A DNA stretch of 22,553 nt, taken from positions 1 through 22,553 of the forward strand of contig JAIVFH010000396.1 of the NCBI GenBank assembly GCA_025765595.1, written 5' to 3'. This DNA comes from Obelidium mucronatum. Its lineage: Eukaryota > Chytridiomycota > Chytridiomycetes > Chytridiales > Chytriomycetaceae. The notes beneath the pieces are model-generated. The model saw only the letters and a list, made by a program, of their open reading frames with translations, made no database searches and was not told the DNA's origin. The stretch's first letter is position 1. Every line of letters starts with the position of its first letter. The translations under genes and the position numbers were made by a program. Below, one piece after another: positions 10,911-19,800 of the stretch.

Positions 10911-12453
10911 CAGAGATAACTTGGAACCCAAAAAGCTGTGAGTCTCCTACCCATTCAATCCACCGAAATTGGTAATATTCAGTCCTCAAGATCTGCAGGT
11001 GAATGGCTGAGAGAATGAAACCACTTTTTCGTATCTGTGAAGGCGCCAAATCCATGAAATATGAATTACTGCTGACTTCTGAGTAGGTGTGTGTCTTCAA
11101 GTCAAATTGAATTGAATTTTGGAATGGATATCCAGCGGATGCCCGTGGTTACTGGGTACTTCAATTGTTGTTTTGTGACGGAGTTGCTGGCTCGTCCAGA
11201 AGAACTCCCGTCGAGGCTCCTTATCAGCTTCACAGGCACCACAGCCTTCAATTCAGAGCGAATTATCGGATTCTTAGTTGGCCTTTGGACTTTGAAAGAC
11301 TAACTCATCCAACTATCTCTGACCATCGACCAGATTCAAGACAGAAATAAAAGTTGTTACTGGAACCACCTCAAGATCCCACCACACGTGACGATTTGTC
11401 TCTTCGCTGGCGCGCAAACACAATAAGCGAAGCTGTTCGAGAATGCCATTGCTGGTCATGTCACCAACAGAGACACTGGACCAACAGCAACTGGCCCAAT
11501 GCAATAGCGCAAACATAGTCTGCCCGATCTGATTTTAAGGAGCCTATAGAGACACTGAATTCAATAGATTGATCTTCGAGGGACGTTTGCTGGCTCATGT
11601 TAATAACACTGTTCAGTAATAGTTTTCAGCAGCAAAACTCAACAACCATTCAGAGAATGGGCATATAGCGATACCTTTATCCACGAGCTAAAGAAAATTT
11701 TGCGCCGTACGGCATACTTGTGCAGTGCCGAAACCGATCTCGAATAATGCCAGTTGCTTTTGGCTGCTTTTTGATATTTACGTCAACGCCATCAAGTTCG
11801 GCAGCTGAGCGTTATTACTTCCAACGAATTGAATGTGTTTGGATCCATTGGAGCAACGGTGTATTCTTGAAGACTGGAATACCTGCTGAATACGAGAACA
11901 GAATATATCAATCGATTCCTCATTCTTGCCGATGGATAACGAAGCGGGATGTTTCTGTTGCGAACTGATGACAATTGCATCGGAGGGACGTCTTGGTAAC
12001 GTTATTGGTAACGTAGATGGGCCATTCGACAAACAAAGTTGGAGATGGATCAAAATGTGCTCTTCCGTTGGAAGTGAAACTGCATTTGTTGACAGAGGGT
12101 TCCGTTTTCCAGTTTAACTTCATTAAACTGTTTTGGGGTGGGAATTTTTTTACACGAACATTGAATTGTTGACCCCTTTTGTGTACTCAGCATTCAAAAA
12201 GATCCCCCAAAGGCATGTCGCATCAAATTTCCCACAATCGAAAAGCACTTACATTCTCGTTTACTGTCAAACAGACCTTCCTTGACCCAGCGCAACCCTT
12301 CGCTTTCACACACTTTCATCCAACTGCCAATCAAGCCCGCGTTATCCAATTGCCTTGTATGTAGACTAGCCCCTTGCTCCTTTTCAATTCCTTAGTCCCC
12401 TCCTTTCCATCGCTTTTCTTTCATGTTGTCTAACTGGGCCACTCTTCATAGAC
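10911..12453. other. Region of uncertain coding content
   Basis: Only short ORFs on both strands. The minus-strand frames look more natural: 11313-11516 (ILEQLRLLCLRASEETNRHV), 10906-11100 and 11920-12123, the last starting at ATG 12123 with MKLNWKTEPSVNKCSF. They could be 5' exons of the minus-strand gene below, which would make it divergent from the gene starting at 12454. Positions 12124-12453 are then a shared, pyrimidine-rich intergenic region with no ORF I trust. No repeats or RNA genes seen. Confidence 0.35.
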
Positions 12454-14576
12454 ATGACGGAATACGCAGACCCAGAGTTTCAAAGAGTCATCGCAGTTCG
12501 AGTTTATTGCCATTTTCTGTATGGTGTGCAGGCTACACAGTTCCTCGCATCGCCAAGCGAAGTGTTGCGGTCAGCCATTCCATTCACCATCCGGTGGAAG
12601 CAGCTTCCCATGGATTCACTCCAAGTCTGGGGTTACGTGTACACTGACACCGTCGAATCAAAAATCCACGAGTTTGCTCGCACGTTCGAATTTGCTCCAA
12701 GAAGCAACGGCCTGGAACGTGTGGAAGTGTTTTTCGATTTCAAAAGTGGTAAGTTAACTTGATAACAGGTGACTTTTACTCATCTGATACCAGGAGGCAG
12801 AGATTTGAACTGTGTGAACCCAGAAAATCCAGATGCCCCGAGAGTCCGACGTTCGTGAGTTATTTGGGCCGTACTTTCGTTAACGGTTTTATTGTTTAGC
12901 ACCCCCATTGAATCCGAATCCACCGGTCAGGAATTTTGGACCGCTTCCTGGTTAGTATTCTCCTGCTTTCTTTCAATTGGTTCTTTCTTTGTTTATTGAA
13001 TTTCATCTCTTGATATTCTAGGCAATGCATCCGCAAGAAGACTGTTTGACCATTACATGCCTTCTAATACGTTGTGGGGTAGACGGTCAATGCAAGAATT
13101 GCAGGTATTCAACGTCAATTGATGATCCACACTCCTCAATTACTTGTGTAATTGTAACAGCGCCAAGGTTCATCGTCAAGCGCCAACCAAGGCTCCAGTT
13201 CCAGTTCCACCACCACTCAAGTATCTGCACCGACCCCCAATGTTGGCTCCAGCTCTTCCCAAGAACCAGCTCGGTCCAGAACTACATCGACTCCTTGGTT
13301 TTCGGGTAGCCGGTCAATGCAATTCTTGCAGGTATTTAATGCCATTGCCATTTGATTATTTGCACTCCTCGATTAATTTCGTAATTGTAGCAGCACCAAG
13401 GTCCATCGGCAAGCGCCAACCAAGGCTCCAGTTCCAGAACCACTCAAGTATCTGCGCCGACCCCCAATGTTGACTCCAGCTTTTCCCAAGAATCTGCTCG
13501 GTTCAGAACTGCATCGGCTCCTTGGTTGTCGGGTAGACGGTCGATGCAACTCTTGCAGGTATTCAATGCCATTGCCATTTGATTATTTGCACTCCTCGAA
13601 TTAATTGCATAATTGGAGCAGCGCCAAGGTCCATCGTCAAGCATCAACCAAAGTTCCAGTTCCAGCACCACTCAAGTATCTCCACCAACTCGCAATGTCG
13701 GCTCCAGTTCTTCTTTCCAAGTCTTTGATCGGTTTCGAACTGCCAGTTCTGCGTCCACAAGTCAGGTATCTGCACCGACTCCCCATGTCAGTTCCAGCTC
13801 TTCTTCCGAAGAATCTGCTCCGAGCTCTGTGTCCACAACTCAAGCATCTGCACCGACTCCCCATGTCAGTTCCAGCTCTTCTTCCGAAGAATCTGCTCCG
13901 AGCTCTGTGTCCACAACTCAAGCATCTGCACCGACTCCCCATGTCAGTTCCAGCTCTTCTTCCGAAGAATCTGCTCCGAGCTCTGTGTCCACAACTCAAG
14001 CATCTGCACCGACTCCCCATGTCAGTTCCAGCTCTTCTTCCGAAGAATCTGCTCCGAGCTCTGTGTCCACAACTCAAGCATCTGCACCGACTCCCCATGT
14101 CAGTTCCAGCTCTTCTTCCGAAGAATCTGCTCCGACTCTCATGGGCAGCTCTTCTTCCTCTCAAGTACCTCCTGTTATCACTGCGGCGAAAAGGTTCCAG
14201 TTCTGCAACTTTTGTTCCAACAAGAGTATTGCGTTCGGCCACAAAAAAACTTCGTTCAGCTCTCCTTGGTCCCAGAAGCAGAAACGAGACAGAAGTTGGT
14301 GCCTCCTCCAGTGCCAGCTCTGTTCCCCAGACTGCTACTGTTACCCAAACTTCCACTCTTCACGCCAGTGCTTCTCAACTCAGTCGCCAGCAGCTTGAAG
14401 AAAGTTTTGCCAGTGCCAACGCTGTGGCAGCGGCCCTTCAAGCCCATGCTGCTGCTGCTCGGCTTGTCGCTGATCAGGCTACTGCAGCTGCCGTTGAGGC
14501 GGAACGTCTTGCTCGTGACACCAAAGCTGCTGCTGCTGCTTTGAAGCAATTGATGGAAGATCCGACCATCGAATAG
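12454..14576 (+). CDS. Multi-exon gene for a Ser-rich repeat protein with Ala-rich helix
   Basis: Exons are inferred at 12454-12748, 12794-12850/12854, 12900-12950, 13022-13104, 13161-13331, 13394-13558 and 13622-14576. Exon 1 encodes about 100 residues that look globular (YGVQATQFLASPSEVLRSAI, ERVEVFFDFKSG). A Pro-rich stretch (PLNPNPPVRNFGPLPG), three similar exons ending G(R/S)RSMQ-LQ, and five 26-residue Ser-rich repeats (SAPTPHVSSSSSSEESAP) follow. The C-terminus is Ala-rich and helical (NAVAAALQAHAAAARLVADQ) and ends at TAG 14574. A frame change near 14189-14192 is needed to reach it; an A4 run or a 31-nt intron (14193-14223) would do so. No signal peptide is evident. Family unrecognised; a linker or scaffold-like protein is only a guess. 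Confidence 0.55.
13022..13621 (+). repeat. Tandem exon-intron duplications
   Basis: Exons at 13161-13331, 13394-13558 and the start of 13622 share the text for QG-S-S--NQ and STTQVSAPTPNV. They end, like the exon at 13022-13104, in GRRSMQ-type codons plus TTGCAG before GTATT. The introns at 13332-13393 and 13559-13621 are nearly identical (GTATT(T/C)AATGCCATTGCC...), and 13105-13160 is a diverged version. All are phase 0, so unit gain keeps the frame. Confidence 0.8.
13760..14149 (+). repeat. Five 78-bp coding minisatellite units
   Basis: Units start near 13760, 13838, 13916, 13994 and 14072. The three central units appear identical; the first and last diverge at their outer ends. Seventy-eight bp is 26 codons, so unit number can vary without shifting the frame. 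Confidence 0.9.
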
Positions 14577-14617
14577 TTGATTGAACAGGAATTTGCTGAC
14601 TTTTTTTGCTGTGTATC

Positions 14618-14623
14618 AATAAA
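14618..14623 (+). terminator. Poly(A) signal of the Ser-rich protein gene
   Basis: AATAAA lies about 42 nt after the TAG at 14574-14576. It supports that TAG as a true stop in this genome. Confidence 0.6.
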
Positions 14624-14647
14624 GAATAATCCGTTTTAATTACAAGC

Positions 14648-14985
14648 TTACCTGACGATCCTTGAAATGAAACCCCATTTAATGGCCAAGCCAAAGGTCA
14701 TCCATAACAAATCCTCTTCAGCATTTCCATAACGCCGACGTGCCGTGAAGTCGACGGCAACCTCTACAATTATTCCCGGTTTCCATAGCGGTCGCATTCA
14801 ATTCGCAGTCTTTTCCAAGATGCTTTCAGCGGACCATCAAAGAAATCAAAAACGATAAATTGATACCGCGGAAAATAGCATTGTGCCGATCTTTGACTTC
14901 CACTCCAAAAACCCAAACCAAATGCGCTAAGAACAAATTCTTCTTTCCAAGATGTCAAAGAGTTGGCAAACCTCCAAATTGTAAG
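14648..14985 (-). CDS. Small minus-strand gene fragment, unknown
   Basis: A natural-looking frame reads SWKEEFVLSAFGLGFWSGSQ and RYQFIVFDFFDGPLKASWKR, then stops in one frame near 14770. The following bases read VEVAVDFTARRRYGNAEEDL and LLWMTFGLAIKWGFISRIVR in another frame, to TAA at 14648-14650. A single indel near 14770-14780 or a short intron would join them. No ATG is seen at the upstream end, so a 5' exon is missing or the gene is partial. Family unrecognised. It converges with the gene ending at 14576. Confidence 0.35.
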
Positions 14986-15268
14986 ATCTTTTTCTTGGGA
15001 GTGTGAGGAAAGACCTTGCCATCAAGCGAGCGGATATAAACAAACAAGACCAACCCAAATCTTGCAATATCAAAGCGCGGAGCTACGAACTCTCAATCGC
15101 ACGCTTGCGACTAATTTCCGCATGAATTTTGATATACCTCCTTCCCCAAACCAACTTTCATCCAGAGCAGCCATTTTAGCTCAATTTTTATCGTGACTTG
15201 ACGTGTTATGATTCAATCGAGCTTCAAATTCAGACTTTAACAATGGTACTGGTGGCGGAAACGGTGTC
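14986..15268. other. Short region, weak coding signal
   Basis: A plus-strand frame ending at 15196 (TNFRMNFDIPPSPNQLSSRA) looks moderately natural but lacks an ATG near its start. It may be a 3' exon. I could not place it in a gene. Confidence 0.3.
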
Positions 15269-15466
15269 ATGGAAACATTACTACATTTTGTTTCGACTTT
15301 TACATCAGGAGTCGCCGCTGCTGAGATATTTAACATAGCCGGAATGCGCTTTCATTATCGACGGGATAGAACTGAAATGTATCAAGTGGATTTTGTGGTA
15401 TTTGATTTGCAGGCACAAGATCAACCAGTAAAAAACATACACGCATACGAGGCGACAGGAGGATAA
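15269..15466 (+). CDS. Small ORF, unknown
   Basis: ATG at 15269, 65 residues, TAA at 15464. It reads FTSGVAAAEIFNIAGMRFHY and MYQVDFVVFDLQAQDQPVKN. The frame is open upstream for a Gly/Asn-rich stretch (NNGTGGGNG), so the true start may be elsewhere. The YQ--FVVFD pattern faintly resembles YQFIVFDF in the minus-strand ORF at 14648-14985. No family recognised. Confidence 0.3.
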   Translation: METLLHFVSTFTSGVAAAEIFNIAGMRFHYRRDRTEMYQVDFVVFDLQAQDQPVKNIHAYEATGG

Positions 15467-16124
15467 TACTGCTTCTGGCAGTTAGTTGGTATTCTTATGC
15501 AGATTTTTCAAGGATGCAACTCAGCTATTTTCGGACAATCGCCTAGCAGACTCAACCATCGTTCTCCGGTTTGACAGCAGCCTATATTTACCATCCCATT
15601 ACTAGGCAGCCAAATAAAGCAAAAGAGATGTAAATAAAAAGAATAACGTACTGATTCTGCTGTTAAAGACGCTTTGTGTTCGAGGCTGGCAGGTTCACAC
15701 TCAGTTTAGGCATTGGTGGGCTCCACGAGTACAGCCCCCGTCCATCATCACTGAAATGTTTAGATGCCAGAAAAAAACGCGATATTCTTCAGTTAAGGCG
15801 TAGGTGGGCTCAACGAATACAACCCCCTCCTTAAAAGAATTTTTTGCACAACACAAAATTATAAATATTCAGCAGTACTTTGTTTACTTAATAATAATTC
15901 AGCAATATTACTATCAGTCCTCTGGAGCTGTAGTGCAAAAATTTAGTGGCAATGCTTGCCAGACTTTTGTCTTCTTTGGTGACATGAGTGGAGTCGAAGA
16001 TGAAGATATGAAGGAATAAAGGCTCATACAGTATGAAGGAATAAAGGCTAATTATGCACTCTATTTTTCGTTTATTCGTGATGGATCGAAAACCAGTTTT
16101 TAAATAATTAAATAGCGTGAGAAA
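15467..16124. other. Intergenic region upstream of the F-box/LRR gene
   Basis: AT-rich and without a supported gene. It holds an imperfect repeat (15710-15745 and 15795-15830, both around GGTGGGCTC-ACGA-TACA) and a 15-bp direct duplication GAAGGAATAAAGGCT near 16011 and 16034. The F-box/LRR promoter should lie at its right end, but I see no clear TATA box. Confidence 0.5.
15710..15830. repeat. Imperfect direct repeat, about 36 bp
   Basis: AGGCATTGGTGGGCTCCACG and its neighbours recur about 85 bp later as AGGCGTAGGTGGGCTCAACG, each followed by a C-rich run. The function is unknown. Confidence 0.6.
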
Positions 16125-16575
16125 ATGACACAATTTCCCGTCGAAGTCCTTGCCAACATCATCGAATACTGCGATGCCGCGTCCTCGCTCCAGCTTCGCC
16201 TTCTTTGCCGCGCGTCCAATCAAATGTGCAATGCGCGAAACTTGCATATTGTTGCCTTCAGAGATGCTTGCCAAAGAAACTTCAGTCACAACAGATTCAC
16301 GGGTCCCATCCCTGATGTTTTCAGAAGCTTCCCCAAACTCGAACATCTTATCCTTTCTCACAACGATTTGTCGGGATCCATTTCGCCAGAGATTCACGGC
16401 TGGCAAAGTATCCGAAATCTCTGTTTGGACCACAATCGAATCACTGGCGAAATTCCCGATGCTATTGGTGTGTCGATGAGAAGGCTCGAGAAGCTGTTCT
16501 TGAACAACAACAGATTGAGCGGAAGCATCCCGCACACTCTCGGAAACGCTTTGATTCTCAAAGTATTGTCCGTGA
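16125..16575 (+). pseudogene. F-box/LRR protein, 5' half, cut by retrotransposon
   Basis: Starts at ATG 16125. Residues about 4-40 (FPVEVLANIIEYCDAASSLQ and on to LLCRASNQMC) fit an F-box, the Skp1-binding motif of SCF ubiquitin ligases. From about residue 50 there are plant-type leucine-rich repeats (NRFTGPIP, NDLSGSI, NRITGEIP, NRLSGSIP). The passage from F-box to repeats is abrupt. The frame runs into the LTR at 16576 and would stop after three foreign residues. The 3' half is at 4074-4327. Collapsing the target duplication gives a 234-residue protein with repeat spacing intact across the junction. The substrate is unknown. F-box/LRR families of this sort are common in chytrids, which is part of the case for the host. 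Confidence 0.8.
16571..16575. repeat. Target-site duplication CGTGA (one side)
   Basis: These five host bases precede the LTR at 16576 and equal the five bases after the LTR that ends at 4068. Five bp is the usual copia duplication. Collapsing the duplication restores the F-box/LRR frame. Confidence 0.9.
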
Positions 16576-16810
16576 CGTGTGTTCTCTAGTACTGGTGATT
16601 TGGAACACAATGTGTTTATTTAATAAAACTCTTGACCATGACGAATATAAAGTAAATATGTTGAAGCACACACCTGGTGATTTGGAACACAATGTGTTAT
16701 CTATCCCAAATCACCAAGATTTCTGTTTTGTCCCGGTTTTCCGAAATGTTCCGAAACGCGCCGAGAGGGCATTTTCACTGTGACGCTTCCAGAACTCGTG
16801 GAAGTCCACG
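16576..16810 (-). repeat. LTR (outer 3' LTR of the insertion)
   Basis: This 235-bp repeat is the same as those at 3834-4068 and 21482-21716. Its plus-strand ends are CGTG and CACG. It abuts the F-box/LRR gene on the left through the target duplication CGTGA, and the polypurine tract on the right. In element sense it contains a TATA-like TTTATATT and an AATAAA, as expected for a promoter and poly(A) signal. The last codons of pol and its TGA stop (16711-16713) lie inside it. Confidence 0.95.
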
Positions 16811-19800
16811 CTCCCCTTGAACAAGCCCATCTCGCGCGTGAAATCTCCGTGCTTACTCTTGCCCAGACCTTTCGTCATCACGTCCGCCACATTTCTTGAT
16901 GTGTGAATTTTCCGCACTTAAATGACTCCCCTCTTCACCATGCATCTTAACATCATATACTTCGTGTCCATGTGTTTCGTTTTGTGTCTGTCCGCCCCTT
17001 CCTGTGTATTTCTCACTGCTCCAGCGTTATCACAGTGCAGCACCGTTGGGTTTGGTTGTGGAAATCCCAGCCACTCCATCACATTTCTGGGGTAACCCCA
17101 TTCCGCAATTTTGCCGCCGCTTGCGAGTGCCAGGGTTTCCGATGCGACCGTAGAGTCTGTCACGATATCTTGACTCTTGGATACTGGAGCTATGGCTGCT
17201 CCAGCCAGCATCATCACTAAACCTGTTGTCGATTTCCTCGTGACCTTGTTCCCGGCTAGGTTCGCATCACTGAACACTTCCAGAATCATGTCCGTGTCAG
17301 CTTTGAAGTATAGTTTTGTCGTGTTGGAGCCGTTTAAGTACTGTAGCAGATGCTGAGCTGCCGCCCAGTGGGTTTTGTTGGGGTTATTGGCGTAGGAGCA
17401 CATACGGCCTAGAGTTTCAATGATGTCACCCCTTGTGAGACATGCGAATCGTAGTAGTCCCAGTAGTCTCATCCATCTCCCCTCGAAGAACGCTATGTCT
17501 TCACTTGGAGTTGGTTGGTCCGTGTCGAAGGTGTCTTCCAATTTTGAGTTCCATGGAGTCGATCTTGAAATTGGCTTGTTTCCTGGAAAATATTTTTCTT
17601 CCAGAAATTCGTCAATGATGCTTTGAATGTACACTATCTGGTCCATGGTAGAGTATCCCCTGTAGTATTCGCAGTTGATTCCCGCCCACATTCCGATTCC
17701 CTCTTGCCACTTCACTTCGACTTTAGTAGCTAACCATTTCCAGAATTCTAGGGTGTCTTCCTTAAATTCACAACCAAGTTTTCCATCGTCGGAGTGCCAA
17801 AGAGTGTACATGATTCCGCCTGTCTTTTTCGACGTGGCTTTGAAAAGGCATGGCGAGCCGGGGCATTCTTCGAATCCGTACTCGGCAAGGAACTCGTTTC
17901 TCAGACACTCCCATAGGTAAGCCCCCTGTTTGAGGCCGTAAATTCCTTTTAAGGCTAATAACACTTTTCCTTTGTCCTCTTCTCCTAGTTGCATTCCTTG
18001 CGGGATTCTGATGTGGATTACTTTGTCGATGTCCGAGTTGTGGTAAGCACCTTTTACATCCCCTTTCGACATGTGGAGACCGAGATGCGTGCATATTGCT
18101 TGGAATATTTTTGCTGATTCGTGGTACGGGGTTGAGGCAAATACTTTGTCATATTCGCTGGAGAGTTGCTTGGAGCCGTTGATGACCAGACGCGCCTTCT
18201 TCTTCTTCGATCCTGTACTTTCGTCGACTTTGATTTTTAATACCCAGATTGTATTTAATAGGTGCTGTCCTGCTTCTGCTTAGACAAGTTTCCAAGATGC
18301 CTTCTCCGTGAATTGGTCCAGTTCCTCGTTGATGGCCGCCACCCACTCTTTGTCCTTCAACGCTTCTTTGATGTTCTTTGGTCCATCAATGGTTCCAAAT
18401 GCCAGGCCTCTTTTCAAGGCGATGAAAGCTAGGAATGTTGGTTCGTGGATCATGTATCCGGTGTTGTCGTCAAGTCTCGCAAGTCCGGCAAAGAGGGCAA
18501 GCCGGTTTGGTGGTTTTGATTCTCTGGGAGACCGCCTTGGTGGAGTTTGAGGTGTTGGTGGTGGAGATGGTGTGCTGCTGGAGTCGAGGGGTGGCAGGGA
18601 TGTGGTGCTTGGTGCGTCGCTGCAAATAGAGGATGTTTCTGACATGTCTTCGTCTTGGGGTTCGTAGTTGGATCTTGAGTCTTCCTGGTGAGTTTCCGTG
18701 TCCATGGCTTGGATGTCCATTCCGTTGCCCTGGATAATGTTTTCCAGCTCCGCTACACTTCTCTCAACTTCCATCCCGTCAATTTCTTCTTCGATCTTTT
18801 CCTTTTTTTGTACAGTTTCCTTTGCGTTGACAAAGTCTTCGTCTTCATCCCATCCTTCTTTATCGTGGTGATTGTTGTATTGAGTTAACTGAATCTTTTC
18901 CATAGATGTCTTCGGGTTTTGGACATCGAATTGGTTCTCGACAAAGAAGACGTCTCTGCTAATAACCGTGCTGTTGTCGTCAAAAAGAATTCTGTATCCC
19001 CGTTGCGTGTTTGTCTGCCCATCAGGATAGGCATAGGAGATGAAACGTCCCCTCCTTGCTCTGTCTTGGGTCTTTCCGTTTCCTGGAATGAAAGGGTAGG
19101 CTAAGCATCCGGGGACTCGGAGATCTGATACTGTGGGCTTGCGTTTGAAGGTCATTTCGTACGGGGTGAGTGGCATTGAAGAATGTTTTGATCTGTTCCA
19201 AACATGACATTTGCATTCCAGGAGATCCGGCCATAAATCCCTTGGCATTTTGGTTTCAGATAGAGTCGCCCTGACTCCGTCCATTGCGGTTCGGAACCAT
19301 CCATCAATTTCCCCGTGTTGGTTGTGCGCGCCGGTTGATGTTGTGATGAGCCGAATTCCGGCCTCATGACAGGCGTCCTTCAATGTGGATCCCGTAAAGT
19401 TACTACCTTGGTCAGAATATATTTCTTGCAGTTTTTCGCCGGTGGTTCTTTCTAACATGTCTTTTACCCATAGGATAATACTGGTAGCTTCCTCCATTTT
19501 CATGGAGAAAAGTTTGAACATCAGTCTCAGTTGGGTTCGGTGAACGTTCACTCCGAGATAGCCTATGACCCCGCCTCTCCCTAGTCTTGTCATACCGTCT
19601 TCCCCTTTTCCTGGGAAACCTACGTCCATAGATATTTGTGAGAGTATATTCCCGTCTCTTGGTTTCTTTTTGTTGTATGGTTGCTGATGACTTTTTCCTA
19701 GGACGCAGTCCTCGCAAAAGAAGTCCTTGATGGTTTTCGGACCGTCAATTTTAAGCCCGTGAACCACTTTCGAAGTTTCGATTATTTGGTCTGGAGGCGC

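Noticed and set aside
13605..14200. The longer Leu/Pro-rich frame (LCPQLKHLHRLPMSVPAL) over the 78-bp repeats as the coding frame
   Set aside because: The Ser-rich frame is the one in phase with three upstream exons. The Leu-rich frame and the Arg-rich minus-strand frame are by-products of the repeat. The first is used only after about 14193.
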